From the NCBI RefSeq assembly GCF_026341825.1, contig NZ_JAPENY010000001.1, positions 186,001-250,000 on the forward strand: a DNA stretch of 64,000 nucleotides, given 5' to 3'. The notes beneath the pieces were generated by a model. It was not told the origin of the DNA. It worked only from the letters and a program-made list of their open reading frames with translations, and searched no databases. Numbering within the stretch: the first letter of the stretch is position 1; each line of letters opens with the position of its first letter. The translations under genes and the position numbers were made by a program. The stretch comes from Streptomyces sp. NBC_00620 (lineage in GTDB: Bacteria; Actinomycetota; Actinomycetes; Streptomycetales; Streptomycetaceae). This document shows, in pieces, positions 44,487 to 53,054 of this stretch.

Positions 44487-44853
44487 TCCTTCGCGCCCTG
44501 GTGCCGTCTACGCCTCTGTTACCGCAGCAGCTTCACGAGAACAAGGAAGCACTTTCGCGGTGCTCGAAGCCCGACGGTGCCCTTGGACTGCTGTCGCGTA
44601 TCCGGCCGCAATTGTCACCGCAGCGGACACACCCTCTGATGAGAGGTGGTGGAAATCACAGACCAAGGCGGGCTCCCCCTGATTCAGACAGAAAAGTGGC
44701 GCAATCTACCCCACGCCAGCCTTCCGCGAACACGGTGAAACGCGAAGGGAACGGAATCCTCTTGCAACTTATACATCAAGCAACTTAGGGTCAAAGAGAG
44801 TTGGAGCACTTAGGGGCTCCGCCATCCCCATCCCTCAAGGCTAAGGACCCTAT
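44487..44853. other. AT-richer intergenic stretch
   Basis: These 367 bases have clearly lower GC than the surroundings, especially 44690-44800, and no reading frame with coding bias. They precede the small secreted protein gene and must hold its promoter. The change in composition suggests DNA of different origin. Confidence 0.4.
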
Positions 44854-45249
44854 ATGCGAGCCACACGAAGGATCATTACGGCTTCAACAACAGCGGCCGC
44901 TTCGGTGGCGGCGTTGCTTGCCATCGGTACACCGGCTCACGCCGCAACCACAAAATTCTGTGGCCCCCCTTACGCCTTTGCCCTTGGGTGTTTCTACTCA
45001 ACAGGCGACTACTTCACTGTCCAGGACATGCGCGTCGACGGAAAGCGTGCCGTCCTCAAATGGACGACGGACTACGGGCGCAGTGGCGAGTGCCATGACG
45101 CAAATGGCGCCAACAACCCTCCCACGAAGTGTGATTACGACTTTACGGAAGGGCACACTCTGATGTTCACCACGGTGGTACGGAACGGCGCCAATGGCGC
45201 AGATGAGTTTGAATCCGATCTGATGACGGCATGGATATCCGGTCGATAA
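44854..45249 (+). CDS. Small secreted protein of unknown function
   Basis: The 131-residue protein has a clear Sec signal peptide (RRIITASTTAAASVAALLAI, cleavage after AHA at about residue 30) and a roughly 100-residue mature part with four cysteines (FCGPP, LGCFY, GECHD, KCDYDF) that probably form two disulfides. AAGGA precedes ATG 44854. Codon use is less biased than in neighbouring genes. No family is recognised. Confidence 0.75.
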   Translation: MRATRRIITASTTAAASVAALLAIGTPAHAATTKFCGPPYAFALGCFYSTGDYFTVQDMRVDGKRAVLKWTTDYGRSGECHDANGANNPPTKCDYDFTEGHTLMFTTVVRNGANGADEFESDLMTAWISGR

Positions 45250-45319
45250 GGTCGTTTTACACAGCGCGCCGAGGGGGCGGCGCGGGGCTTCCACACCGCC
45301 CCCTCTTCGTGTCGGGAAG

Positions 45320-46198
45320 CTACGGCAACAGGTCCGGCTTGAGCACCGGCTCGCACAATTGCTCCAGCGTCAACGAGAATTCATTTAGCATCGGGCCCTT
45401 TTCACCCGTCTCGCTGAAATCCGTCGAGTCATTTACTTTCAGCAACATGCCGTCTTTCAACTGCAGCCGACCTCCGATTCGATTTTCCGCTCCCGGACCG
45501 GCAGTGGAGCTCCGTCCAGCAATTAGTTCGGGAACTCCGTGGCGCCCTTTCTTCGCGCAGTGGTGACATCCGCACCAAGGAAGCCGGAACCTGTCGCGGA
45601 TGTGGAGGATGGTGTCGTTCTTATGCTTGAGGACGACTTCGCACTCCTCGCCCCTGGGGAGTTCCCTGCACGTCCGAGAGCTTCTCGGACGTGCAGGCCA
45701 GCTGGCCCTCCTGAGGACAGGCCTCGCAGGGACCCTCCCCGATCATGTCCTGGCCGTGGGGTCGGTCTTCGGGTTGGCCCACCCGCACGGTGATGCCTCC
45801 GGTACCGCCGTCGCGGCTCACCGCGCAGTCCCCGCCGTAGGGCCCGACCGGCTTCGGCGGCGGCGCCTTGGGCACCTGCATGATCAGGCGCGTCAAGGAC
45901 ACCTCGCGGATCTCACCGGTTCCGGCGGGAAGCGGTTTCCCGAACCCGGACGCGCCGGAGGCGAGTTCACCAGCGACGCTCTCCCGGCTCTCACCACCGT
46001 TCAGAAGGCCGGGGCCGAGAACCAGCCCGGCGGCAACCACCACCGGCGCGACGCTGATTGCCGCCCCGCGCGCCGCCCGCAGCAGGGAGGCTGCGCGAAG
46101 AGGGCCTCGCTGCCGCGGCCGACGGGCGCCCGGACGTCAGCAAGGGCGCGCCCGAGCAGATCCCTGACCCGGCTGGTCTCAACCTCTTTGTGGTCCAT
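45320..46198 (-). pseudogene. Frameshifted anti-sigma-like membrane protein gene
   Basis: From ATG 46198 the frame reads MDHKEVETSRVRDLLGRALA, a start common in genes following SigE-type sigma factors. It then goes out of phase. A second frame continues with a membrane segment (ISVAPVVVAAGLVLGPGLL) and an extracellular-type domain ending near 45690. The original frame resumes with RELPRGEECEVVLKHKND and runs to the TAG at 45320-45322. Two opposite frameshifts, near 46060-46100 and near the 16-bp hairpin at 45666-45697, are needed. It is either a decayed gene or two sequence errors; decay of the neighbouring sigma gene favours the former. Confidence 0.55.
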
Positions 46199-46537
46199 AC
46201 GCGTCCCTCCCGCGCTGCGGCCCTGAGCACCGCGAGTCCCCTGGCCGCCTGGCTCTTGACCCTGCTCGCTCGCATCCCGAGCAGTTCGGCGGCGGCCGCG
46301 GCCCGGAAACACGGCACCAGCACCGCCTGCTGCTTGAGCGGGAGCCCCACGAGAGCAGCCCGCACCATGAGCCACGTGTCACTGCCCACGGTCGCTCCGC
46401 CGCGTCCGGCACTTCGCCGTACCCGTCTCGGTCCTCCGCCTCTTCACGGTTGCCGCACACCAGGTAGTCGATACGGACAGTGCCGCACGCCTGCCCTCCA
46501 CGAAGGCAAACAGAGCAGCTCTCTCACCGCGCGTCAT
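46190..46537 (-). pseudogene. Degraded SigE-type ECF sigma factor gene
   Basis: ATG 46537, after GGAAGGGACGGG, reads MTRGERAALFAFVEGRRAAL, the usual start of Streptomyces SigE-family sigma factors. The next conserved piece, DYLVCGNREEAED, is in another frame. The region-4 part (MVRAALVGLPLKQQAVLV, LLGMRASRVKSQAARGLAVLR) is in a third. Most of regions 2 and 3 is missing: about 110 residues can be assembled, against about 170 normally. The gene is clearly inactive and is followed by an equally frameshifted anti-sigma-like gene. Confidence 0.65.
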
Positions 46538-46661
46538 CCCGTCCCTTCCCCTGCCCGCGTTCATGGGCGGTCTCACCCTTCCAGTGCGGCGGGGACCGCA
46601 GGACACGGAAGAGGCGGTACGAATTTTCCTGTACCACCTCTGAATCTCCGTACCGGAGCGC

Positions 46662-47420
46662 CTACCTGACCGCGAGCACCAGCGCGTCGGACGGCGAGCG
46701 CCACACGGTCCTGGCCTCGCCGAACCCCTGCTCGCGCAGTACGCGCGCGTGCCAGTCGGCGGACGGGGTGTCGCCCTCCGCGTGCTCGCCGTAGATCTCG
46801 AACCGGCGGGCGGTCGGCGCGGCGAGGACGGGGTCCTGGGCGGCCAGCTGCCACCATTCGGCCCAGTCGAGGACGCCGCTCGCCTTGGCCTGATCCATAC
46901 GGGCGTGGCGCTGGGCGCGGTCGGCCGCGTTGATCCGGGGCGTCGTCTCGTCGATCATGTGGTCGGCGTTCATGAAGACACCGCCGTCGCGGACGAGTTC
47001 CGCGATCGAGCCGTAGAGAGCCGCGAGGGGTTCGCTGTGCAGCCAGTGCAGGGCCGTGGCGGTCAGTACGGCGTCGTACGAGTCGTACGGCAGCAGCGAG
47101 GGCCACTGGGGGTCCTTGAGGTCGGCCGTGACGAAGGAGACCCGGTCGTCGCCCTCGAAGGTGCCCCGGGCGATGGTGAGCAGCGCGGGGTCGAGGTCGA
47201 CGCCGGTGCTGGTGGCCCCGGGGAAGCGGTCGAGCAGCCGGGCCGTGATGGTGCCCGTGCCGCAGGCGAGGTCGAGGACGCGCGGCTCGGGCCCGACGAG
47301 GGCCTCGACCATGTCGAGCATCACCCGGAAGCGCTCCTCGCGGTCCGGCATGTACCACTCCTGCTGCCGGTCCCAGCTCTCCTGCCAGGCGCCCCAGTCG
47401 GTTCCGGTGGTGGTGGTCAT
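46662..47420 (-). CDS. Class I SAM-dependent methyltransferase
   Basis: The 252-residue protein has motif I VLDLACGTGTITARL (about 48-62), an acidic residue for ribose binding in TGVDLDPALL, and a motif IV-like DAVLTATALHWL. This HWL form is shared with trans-aconitate methyltransferase-like enzymes. The substrate is unknown. The gene is monocistronic, divergent from the CGNR gene at 47536. Confidence 0.88.
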   Translation of the reverse strand: MTTTTGTDWGAWQESWDRQQEWYMPDREERFRVMLDMVEALVGPEPRVLDLACGTGTITARLLDRFPGATSTGVDLDPALLTIARGTFEGDDRVSFVTADLKDPQWPSLLPYDSYDAVLTATALHWLHSEPLAALYGSIAELVRDGGVFMNADHMIDETTPRINAADRAQRHARMDQAKASGVLDWAEWWQLAAQDPVLAAPTARRFEIYGEHAEGDTPSADWHARVLREQGFGEARTVWRSPSDALVLAVR

Positions 47421-47535
47421 GAAAGCCCCTTCACTCGGCCGCGTGATACCGGCACAGCCCGTAATACCCTTGAAGCAGAGTCATCCGTTACTTCTCCGCA
47501 GCCACGACGATAGAGCGCCACCGTAAGGACTACAA

Positions 47536-48165
47536 GTGGAACTGGCCTATTACTCGGATTACGCGGTACGCCTCGTGAACAGCGAGGAACCACTCCGGGG
47601 CAAGGACTCGCTCACCTCGGTGGACGCCGTCCGTGACCTCTTCGGGGGCAACTCCTCGGCGGCCCGCCGGGCCACGGATGCGGACGTCACCCGCTTCCGC
47701 TCGGTACGGGCCCGTCTGCGCGCGGTCTTCGAGGCGGCCGACGGCGGCAACGAGACCCTGGCCGTTGACCTGCTGAACTCACTCCTCCTTGAGTTCCCGG
47801 TCAGCCCGCAGATCTCCGGCCACGACTACCGGGACGACAACGGGCGCCCGCTGTGGCACATGCACCTGGCGGACCACCCGTCGAACGCGACGGCGGGCTA
47901 CGCCGCGATCGCCGCGATGGGGCTGGCGTTCCACCTGACGGAGTACGGCGTCGACCGCCTCGGCCAGTGCGAGGCGACCCCCTGCCGCAACGCCTTCCTG
48001 GACACCTCGACCAACCGCTCCCGGCGCTACTGCTCGGACCGCTGCGCGACCCGCGCCAACGTGGCCGCCTACCGCGCCCGCAAGCGCCTGGAGGCGGACC
48101 GGTCGGACAGCACGGGCCTGGCGGCACCGAGCACCCAGCGCACCAGCGCGAACGGCGACCGCTGA
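47536..48165 (+). CDS. ABATE/CGNR zinc-finger protein, probable regulator
   Basis: In the 209-residue protein, the first 130 residues match the ABATE (putative stress-induced) domain, including NSEEPLRGKDSLTSVDAVRDL. The C-terminal zinc finger has Cys pairs in CEATPCRNAF and RRYCSDRCATRANVAAYRARKR, the CGNR motif with ATRA in place of GNR. GTG 47536 is the start. It is likely a DNA-binding regulator. Confidence 0.88.
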   Translation: MELAYYSDYAVRLVNSEEPLRGKDSLTSVDAVRDLFGGNSSAARRATDADVTRFRSVRARLRAVFEAADGGNETLAVDLLNSLLLEFPVSPQISGHDYRDDNGRPLWHMHLADHPSNATAGYAAIAAMGLAFHLTEYGVDRLGQCEATPCRNAFLDTSTNRSRRYCSDRCATRANVAAYRARKRLEADRSDSTGLAAPSTQRTSANGDR

Positions 48166-48503
48166 CCGCTCTTCAGCGGGCGGTACCGGAACCGCACCTT
48201 CCCGAGGACGAGCTCCTCGGGCACGGTGCCGTAGTCGGTGCTGTCCCCACCGGCGAACGCATTGTCGCCGAGCACCCACCACCCGCCCTCACGCCGCTCC
48301 GCGACCCGCTTCACGACCAGCAGGTCCTGTTGGAACGGATGACGCAGAACGACCACGTCACCGGGCCTGAACCGCGTCCCGTACTGCACGACGAGCCGGT
48401 CCCCGTGCTCGAGCGTGGGCACCATCGACGGCCCCGTCACCTCCGCCGCCCCAAACGGCAGGGCGTTCCTCCCACGCTCGGTCTCCTGCGACAGCTCCGG
48501 CAT
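48069..48503 (-). CDS. sodX: Nickel-type superoxide dismutase maturation protease
   Basis: The 144-residue S26-family (signal peptidase-like) protease has catalytic Ser in VTGPSMVPTLEHGDRL and Lys in LLVVKRVAER, followed by VLGDN and a DYGTVP segment. It lacks a membrane anchor, as SodX does. It removes the short leader of SodN so that the nickel-hook His becomes the N-terminus. GGAGG precedes ATG 48503. It is divergent from sodN. The 3' end overlaps the CGNR gene by about 97 bases on the opposite strand. Confidence 0.92.
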   Translation of the reverse strand: MPELSQETERGRNALPFGAAEVTGPSMVPTLEHGDRLVVQYGTRFRPGDVVVLRHPFQQDLLVVKRVAERREGGWWVLGDNAFAGGDSTDYGTVPEELVLGKVRFRYRPLKSGQRSPFALVRWVLGAARPVLSDRSASRRLRAR

Positions 48504-48648
48504 CACCGGCACCTCCCCGGTCCTATCCTCCACGAGTCCCAGTCTCACCCTGGACTTTTGTCCTAAGCCCATGGGGGCACTCGCGAAAACCCGTCTCCTA
48601 CGGAGTAATGTCCCACCTGAGAAGACGATCACGAGGAAGGACAGCAGC

Positions 48649-49044
48649 ATGCTTTCCCGCCTGTTTGCCCCCACGGTCAAGGTCAGCGCGCACTGCGACC
48701 TGCCCTGCGGTGTGTACGACCCTGCCCAGGCCCGCATCGAGGCGGAGTCGGTAAAGGCCGTCCAGGAAAAGCTGGCCGCCAACGACGACCCGCACTTCCA
48801 GGCCCGCGGCACCGTTATCAAGGAGCAGCGCGCCGAGCTCGCCAAGCACCACGTCTCGGTGCTCTGGAGCGACTACTTCAAGCCCCCGCACTTCGAGAAG
48901 TACCCGGAGCTGCACCAGCTGGTCAACGACACCCTGAAGGCCCTCTCGGCCGCCAAGGCGTCCACCGACCCGGCGACGGGCCAGAAGGCGCTGGACTACA
49001 TCGCCCAGATCGACAAGATCTTCTGGGAGACCAAGAAGGCCTGA
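48649..49044 (+). CDS. sodN: Nickel-containing superoxide dismutase
   Basis: The 131-residue precursor has a 14-residue leader (MLSRLFAPTVKVSA) followed by the nickel hook HCDLPCGVYDP, which supplies the His1, Cys2 and Cys6 ligands of the mature enzyme. The rest is the four-helix subunit of the hexameric cytoplasmic enzyme. AGGAAGGA precedes ATG 48649. The adjacent divergent sodX encodes the leader peptidase. In S. coelicolor this gene is nickel-induced and its 3' UTR yields an sRNA against sodF. Confidence 0.97.
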   Translation: MLSRLFAPTVKVSAHCDLPCGVYDPAQARIEAESVKAVQEKLAANDDPHFQARGTVIKEQRAELAKHHVSVLWSDYFKPPHFEKYPELHQLVNDTLKALSAAKASTDPATGQKALDYIAQIDKIFWETKKA

Positions 49045-49168
49045 TCCAGGGCCGATTACCAGTAGTACAAGTTCGCCAAGACCGGCGAGCGGTGCACCCT
49101 CGCAGGTCAGCGGGCCTTCATATGTGGAAGGGACCCGGCCGGAAAACCGGCCGGGTCCCTTCCGCTTG
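49045..49168 (+). ncRNA. sodN 3' UTR, candidate s-SodF small RNA with terminator
   Basis: The sodN 3' UTR ends in a perfect 17-bp stem (49126-49142 with 49147-49163, loop AAAA) that is a strong terminator. In S. coelicolor the 3' UTR of sodN is processed to s-SodF, which pairs with sodF mRNA and gives inverse Ni/Fe SOD expression (work from Roe's group). Position and layout match. Pairing to sodF cannot be tested here because sodF is outside the window. Confidence 0.7.
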
Positions 49169-49265
49169 TCCTGAGCCGATCAACACTGATCCACAGCCTC
49201 CCCACAGGGCATAGGGTCTGGCTCTTCTTCGATCTTTTTTGACCGCCCGCTCGCGGGAGAAGGAA

Positions 49266-51548
49266 GTGCGCGTCGACATGAGGCGTCGTTGGTGGGGTGC
49301 CGCCACTTTGGTGGCCGCGACGGTTTCCGGGGCTCTGGCCGTACAGGGGCTCACAGGCGGGTCGAGTGACGACTCGGCGGACGACGGGAAGTCCGGGCCC
49401 GTCCAGAGCAAGACACGATCGGCCCGCCTGGCGGTGGCCGACGACGGTGCGTCAGCCCAGTTGGGCAAGCGGGACACCGAACCGTTCAGCATGCTGGGCG
49501 TCACCTGGACGGATCCGTCCGCGGCGGTGGCGGGGGCTGTCGAGATCCGGACCCGGAGCACGGAGACCGGCACGTGGTCGAACTGGCTGGCGCTGGACGG
49601 GAACAGCGGCCAGGGCGAGTCGGGCGCGGCCCGCGGCGGCACCGAGCCGGCCTGGGTGGGGCCCTCCGACGGGGTGGAAGTCCGGGTGGACGGCAAGGGG
49701 TCGGCGCGGCTGCCCGAGGGACTGCGCCTCGACATGGTCGACCCCGGGAGCGGGACGGTCTCGGGGCTGGAACCGGCCGCGTACGTGGTGGAGGAGAGCG
49801 GCACACCCTCCCCCGGGGAGTCCACCACCGAGACCGCCACGGAATCGGCCACCGCGACGACCTCGCCGGAGGCGACCACCTCCGAGACGGTGACGTCCGA
49901 GCCCTCCGACTCGGAGTCGGCGTCGGCATCGGAGAGTTCCAGTTCCACACCGAGCGGGTCACCGACGGCCTCCGGCTCGGTCTCGCCGAGCCCCTCCACG
50001 AGCGTCCCCTCGGCTCCGCCGTCCACCGCGCCCAAGCCCGCGATCACCTCGCGTGCCGGCTGGGGCGCGGACGAGTCGATCAGCCCGGAGGAGCCGGGCT
50101 ATCTGCCCGACGGGAAGATCAAGGCAGTGGTGGTCCACCACACCGCCGAGTCCAACGACTACACCTGCGAGCAGGCCCCGGCGGTCGTGCGCGGCATCTA
50201 CGCCTACCACGTGAAGGAACTGGGCTGGAAGGACATCGGCTACAACTTCCTGGTCGACAAGTGCGGCACCGTCTATGAGGGCCGCAAGGGCGGCGTGGAC
50301 CTGCCGGTCATGGGCGCGCACGCCTACGGCTTCAACTCCGAGACCACCGGCATCTCCGTCCTGGGCACCTACACCGACACCGCCCCTTCGACGGCGGCGA
50401 TGACCTCGGTCGCCCGGATCGCGGCCTGGAAGCTCGGCCAGTACGGCGTCGACCCGACCGGCACCACCACCCTGACCGCGGGCGCGGACGGCACCAACTA
50501 CTTCCACAAGTCCTGGGTGAAGGGCGCGCAGTTGAGCCTTCCGGTCATCCACGGACACCGTGACGGCTACAACACCCAGTGTCCCGGGGACGCCCTCTAC
50601 AACCAGCTCGCCACGATCCGCAGCTGGGCGGGCGGTCCGGTCGCCGGGCTCACGCTGAAGTCCATCGGCGGCGCCGGCCTCTCCGGTTCGACGTACTACA
50701 CCAAGGCCGGCATCACGGTGAACTGGTCGGCCACGACGCCTGCCGCGCTGATCTCGACGTACGAGGTGCTGGTGGACGGCAAGGTCGTCGCCACGACGGC
50801 CGGTACGGCAACCTCCGCGAAGGCCACCCTGGGCGCGGGCACGCACAAGGTGACCGTGCGGGCCCGCCATCAGTCCGGGAGGACGACGACCACGGCAGCG
50901 GCCACGGTCGTCGCCGAAACCACGCCGCCCACCTTCTCCACCAAGCCCGGCCTGGCCCTGCGCACCGGCACGGTGAACACCACCGCCGTCCCGCTGACGC
51001 TGAACTGGAAGGCCACGGACACGACCGCGCTGAAGGAGGTCCGGCTCACCGCTCCGGTCGCCGCGACGTACGGCCCCACCGTCACCAGCGCCGCCCACAC
51101 CGCCAAGTCCGGCGCCGCCACTGCCTGGTCGCTGACCGCCTACGACCGGGCGGGCAACACCGGCACGGCCGCGGTCACCGGCACTCCGGTGATCCTCCAG
51201 GAGACGTCCGCCACCAAGTCCGGCACCTGGACGGCCAAGTCCTCCGCCAGTTACCTCGGCGGCAAGTCGTACACCAGCTCCGCCAAGAACGCCTCCCTGA
51301 CCTGGACCTTCACCGGCCGCTCGGTCGCCTGGACGGTCTCGCGCGCCGCCACCTCCGGCCAGGCCAACATCTACGTCGACGGCACCAAGGTCACCACCGT
51401 CGACCTGAAGTCGGCCACCACCAAGTACCGCGACGCGATCTGGACCAAGACCTGGACCTCCAGCGCGAAGCACACCGTCAAGATCGTGGTCGTCGGCACC
51501 AGCGGCCGACCGACGGTGACCACGGACGGCCTGGTCTACCTCAAGTAG
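49266..51548 (+). CDS. Secreted peptidoglycan-recognition (PGRP) N-acetylmuramoyl-L-alanine amidase
   Basis: The 760-residue protein has an N-terminal hydrophobic export segment (WWGAATLVAATVSGALAVQ). A domain of about 130 residues, a long Ser/Thr/Glu linker (about 185-260), and the amidase/PGRP domain (SRAGWGADES, VVHHTAESNDYTC, AYHVKELGWKDIGYNFLVD, IHGHRDGYNTQCPGD) follow. The two zinc His and the late His/Cys positions are present. The C-terminal 330 residues are three Ig-like beta modules rich in Thr/Ala. It probably acts on cell wall outside the membrane. GTG 49266 has GGAGAAGGA upstream; ATG 49278 is the alternative. Confidence 0.9.
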   Translation: MRVDMRRRWWGAATLVAATVSGALAVQGLTGGSSDDSADDGKSGPVQSKTRSARLAVADDGASAQLGKRDTEPFSMLGVTWTDPSAAVAGAVEIRTRSTETGTWSNWLALDGNSGQGESGAARGGTEPAWVGPSDGVEVRVDGKGSARLPEGLRLDMVDPGSGTVSGLEPAAYVVEESGTPSPGESTTETATESATATTSPEATTSETVTSEPSDSESASASESSSSTPSGSPTASGSVSPSPSTSVPSAPPSTAPKPAITSRAGWGADESISPEEPGYLPDGKIKAVVVHHTAESNDYTCEQAPAVVRGIYAYHVKELGWKDIGYNFLVDKCGTVYEGRKGGVDLPVMGAHAYGFNSETTGISVLGTYTDTAPSTAAMTSVARIAAWKLGQYGVDPTGTTTLTAGADGTNYFHKSWVKGAQLSLPVIHGHRDGYNTQCPGDALYNQLATIRSWAGGPVAGLTLKSIGGAGLSGSTYYTKAGITVNWSATTPAALISTYEVLVDGKVVATTAGTATSAKATLGAGTHKVTVRARHQSGRTTTTAAATVVAETTPPTFSTKPGLALRTGTVNTTAVPLTLNWKATDTTALKEVRLTAPVAATYGPTVTSAAHTAKSGAATAWSLTAYDRAGNTGTAAVTGTPVILQETSATKSGTWTAKSSASYLGGKSYTSSAKNASLTWTFTGRSVAWTVSRAATSGQANIYVDGTKVTTVDLKSATTKYRDAIWTKTWTSSAKHTVKIVVVGTSGRPTVTTDGLVYLK

Positions 51549-51561
51549 GGCGGAGGACGCG

Positions 51562-51990
51562 GTGATCACGTTCAGGCAAGGGCCTCTCCAGCTGGCCCTT
51601 CCTGCCTTCCTCGGCATTCTCGGGGGCACGGCGCTCGTCTACGCGGGCCTTGCGTTCACCGCCGATCCGATGCCGCTCAGCGAGGTCAAAGTATGCGTGT
51701 CGGTGGCGGTGGTGGCCGCCGCCGGCATCGCCCTCCTGAACAGGCACCACGGCGTGAGCCTCACCGAGGAGGCTCTCGTCGTGCGCGGCAACCGGCGTCG
51801 GCGGATCCCCTGGACCGACATCATCCGGTTGGAGGTCCGACGCGTCCTCGGCGTACGTCAGGTCGTCGTGCACACCAGGGACGGCCGACGCACGGTGCTG
51901 CGCGCCCCGACGTCCTTCATCGACGGCCGGTTCGACCGGAAGGTGGGGATCCTTACGGAACATTGGGAAGCGAGGCGGAGGTTCGCCTGA
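51562..51990 (+). CDS. Small membrane protein with PH-like domain
   Basis: The 142-residue protein has two hydrophobic segments (LALPAFLGILGGTALVYAGLAF and CVSVAVVAAAGIALL), then a PH-like beta region (VSLTEEALVVRGNRRRRIPWTDIIRLEVRR, VVHTRDGRRTVLRAPTSF). This is typical of small Streptomyces PH-domain proteins of unknown function. The GTG start is 13 bases after the amidase stop. Confidence 0.8.
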   Translation: MITFRQGPLQLALPAFLGILGGTALVYAGLAFTADPMPLSEVKVCVSVAVVAAAGIALLNRHHGVSLTEEALVVRGNRRRRIPWTDIIRLEVRRVLGVRQVVVHTRDGRRTVLRAPTSFIDGRFDRKVGILTEHWEARRRFA

Positions 51991-51998
51991 AGCCACCC

Positions 51999-52031
51999 GT
52001 GAAACCGCGGTGAAACCGCCGTAAAGCCGCC
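51999..52031 (+). promoter_or_regulatory. Three tandem 11-bp repeats upstream of the drrA-like gene: candidate SARP box
   Basis: GTGAAACCGCG, GTGAAACCGCC and GTAAAGCCGCC follow each other without gaps at 51999-52009, 52010-52020 and 52021-52031. The array ends 18 bases before the ATG of the ABC transporter gene. SARP regulators bind direct heptamer repeats spaced by four bases, an 11-bp period, and a SARP-domain regulator is encoded convergently just beyond the transporter. The match in architecture is direct; regulation is inferred. Confidence 0.6.
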
Positions 52032-52049
52032 GCCCCGCACGCTCCTCCC

Positions 52050-53054
52050 ATGACCACGACACGCACCACCACAACCACAGCGGGGCAGGCGGGGCAGGCC
52101 ATCACCGCGAGCGGCCTGCGCAAGGCGTACGGCGATCACGTCGTCCTCGACGGGATCGACCTGGCCGTGCCCGCGGGGACCGTCTTCTCGCTGCTCGGGC
52201 CGAACGGCGCGGGCAAGACCACGGCCGTGCAGATTCTCTCGACGCTCATCGAGGCGGACGCCGGGGAGGTGCGGGTCGGCGGGCACGACCTGTCACGCGA
52301 TGCGGAGGCGGTGCGCGGACAGATCGGTGTGACCGGGCAGTTCGCCGCCGTGGACGCCATGCTCACCGGCGAGGAGAACCTGGTCCTGATGGCTGACCTG
52401 CACCATCTGGGCCGGCGGGAGGGCAGGCGGCGGGCCGCCGAGCTGCTCGAGCGGTTCGAGCTGACCGGCGCGGCGAAGAAGCTGCCCGCCGCCTACTCCG
52501 GCGGGATGCGGCGGCGCCTCGACATCGCGATGACGCTGGTCGGCGACCCCCGCATCCTCTTCCTCGACGAACCGACGACCGGTCTCGACCCGCGCAGCCG
52601 GCACTCCATGTGGCAGATCGTGCGGGACCTCGTCGCGGACGGGGTCACGGTGTTCCTGACGACCCAATACCTGGAAGAGGCCGACCAGTTGGCCGACCGG
52701 ATCGCCGTACTGAACGGCGGGAAGGTCGTCGCCGAGGGAACCCCCGACGAGCTGAAGCGGCTCGTCCCCGGCGGGCACGTACGGCTCAGGTTCGCCGACC
52801 CGGCCGCCTACCAGCGGGCCACCGCCGCCCTGCGCGAGATGTCCCGCGACGACACCGCGCTCACCCTCCACGTGCCCAGCGACGGCAGCAGCCGCGAACT
52901 GCGCGCCCTGCTCGACTGGTTGGACGCCGAGTCCATCGAGGCCGAGAGCCTCACCGTGCACACCCCCGACCTCGACGACGTCTTCTTCGCTCTCACGAAC
53001 CCGACGAGCGCCTCCGCCGAACTCCCCGACTCCCGCAAGGAGACCGTCCGATGA
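52050..53054 (+). CDS. DrrA-type ABC transporter ATP-binding protein
   Basis: The 334-residue protein has Walker A GPNGAGKTT, signature YSGGMRRRLDIAMTL, Walker B ILFLDEPTTGLDPRSR, Q-loop VTGQFAAVD, and the C-terminal DrrA extension with the conserved DLDDVFFALT. It energises the membrane protein encoded next, probably exporting a drug or lipid. It is preceded by three 11-bp repeats. Confidence 0.94.
   Translation: MTTTRTTTTTAGQAGQAITASGLRKAYGDHVVLDGIDLAVPAGTVFSLLGPNGAGKTTAVQILSTLIEADAGEVRVGGHDLSRDAEAVRGQIGVTGQFAAVDAMLTGEENLVLMADLHHLGRREGRRRAAELLERFELTGAAKKLPAAYSGGMRRRLDIAMTLVGDPRILFLDEPTTGLDPRSRHSMWQIVRDLVADGVTVFLTTQYLEEADQLADRIAVLNGGKVVAEGTPDELKRLVPGGHVRLRFADPAAYQRATAALREMSRDDTALTLHVPSDGSSRELRALLDWLDAESIEAESLTVHTPDLDDVFFALTNPTSASAELPDSRKETVR

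Noticed and set aside
45539..46226. Plus-strand frames across the decayed sigma region
   Set aside because: Conserved sigma and anti-sigma pieces read on the minus strand; the plus frames are shadows.
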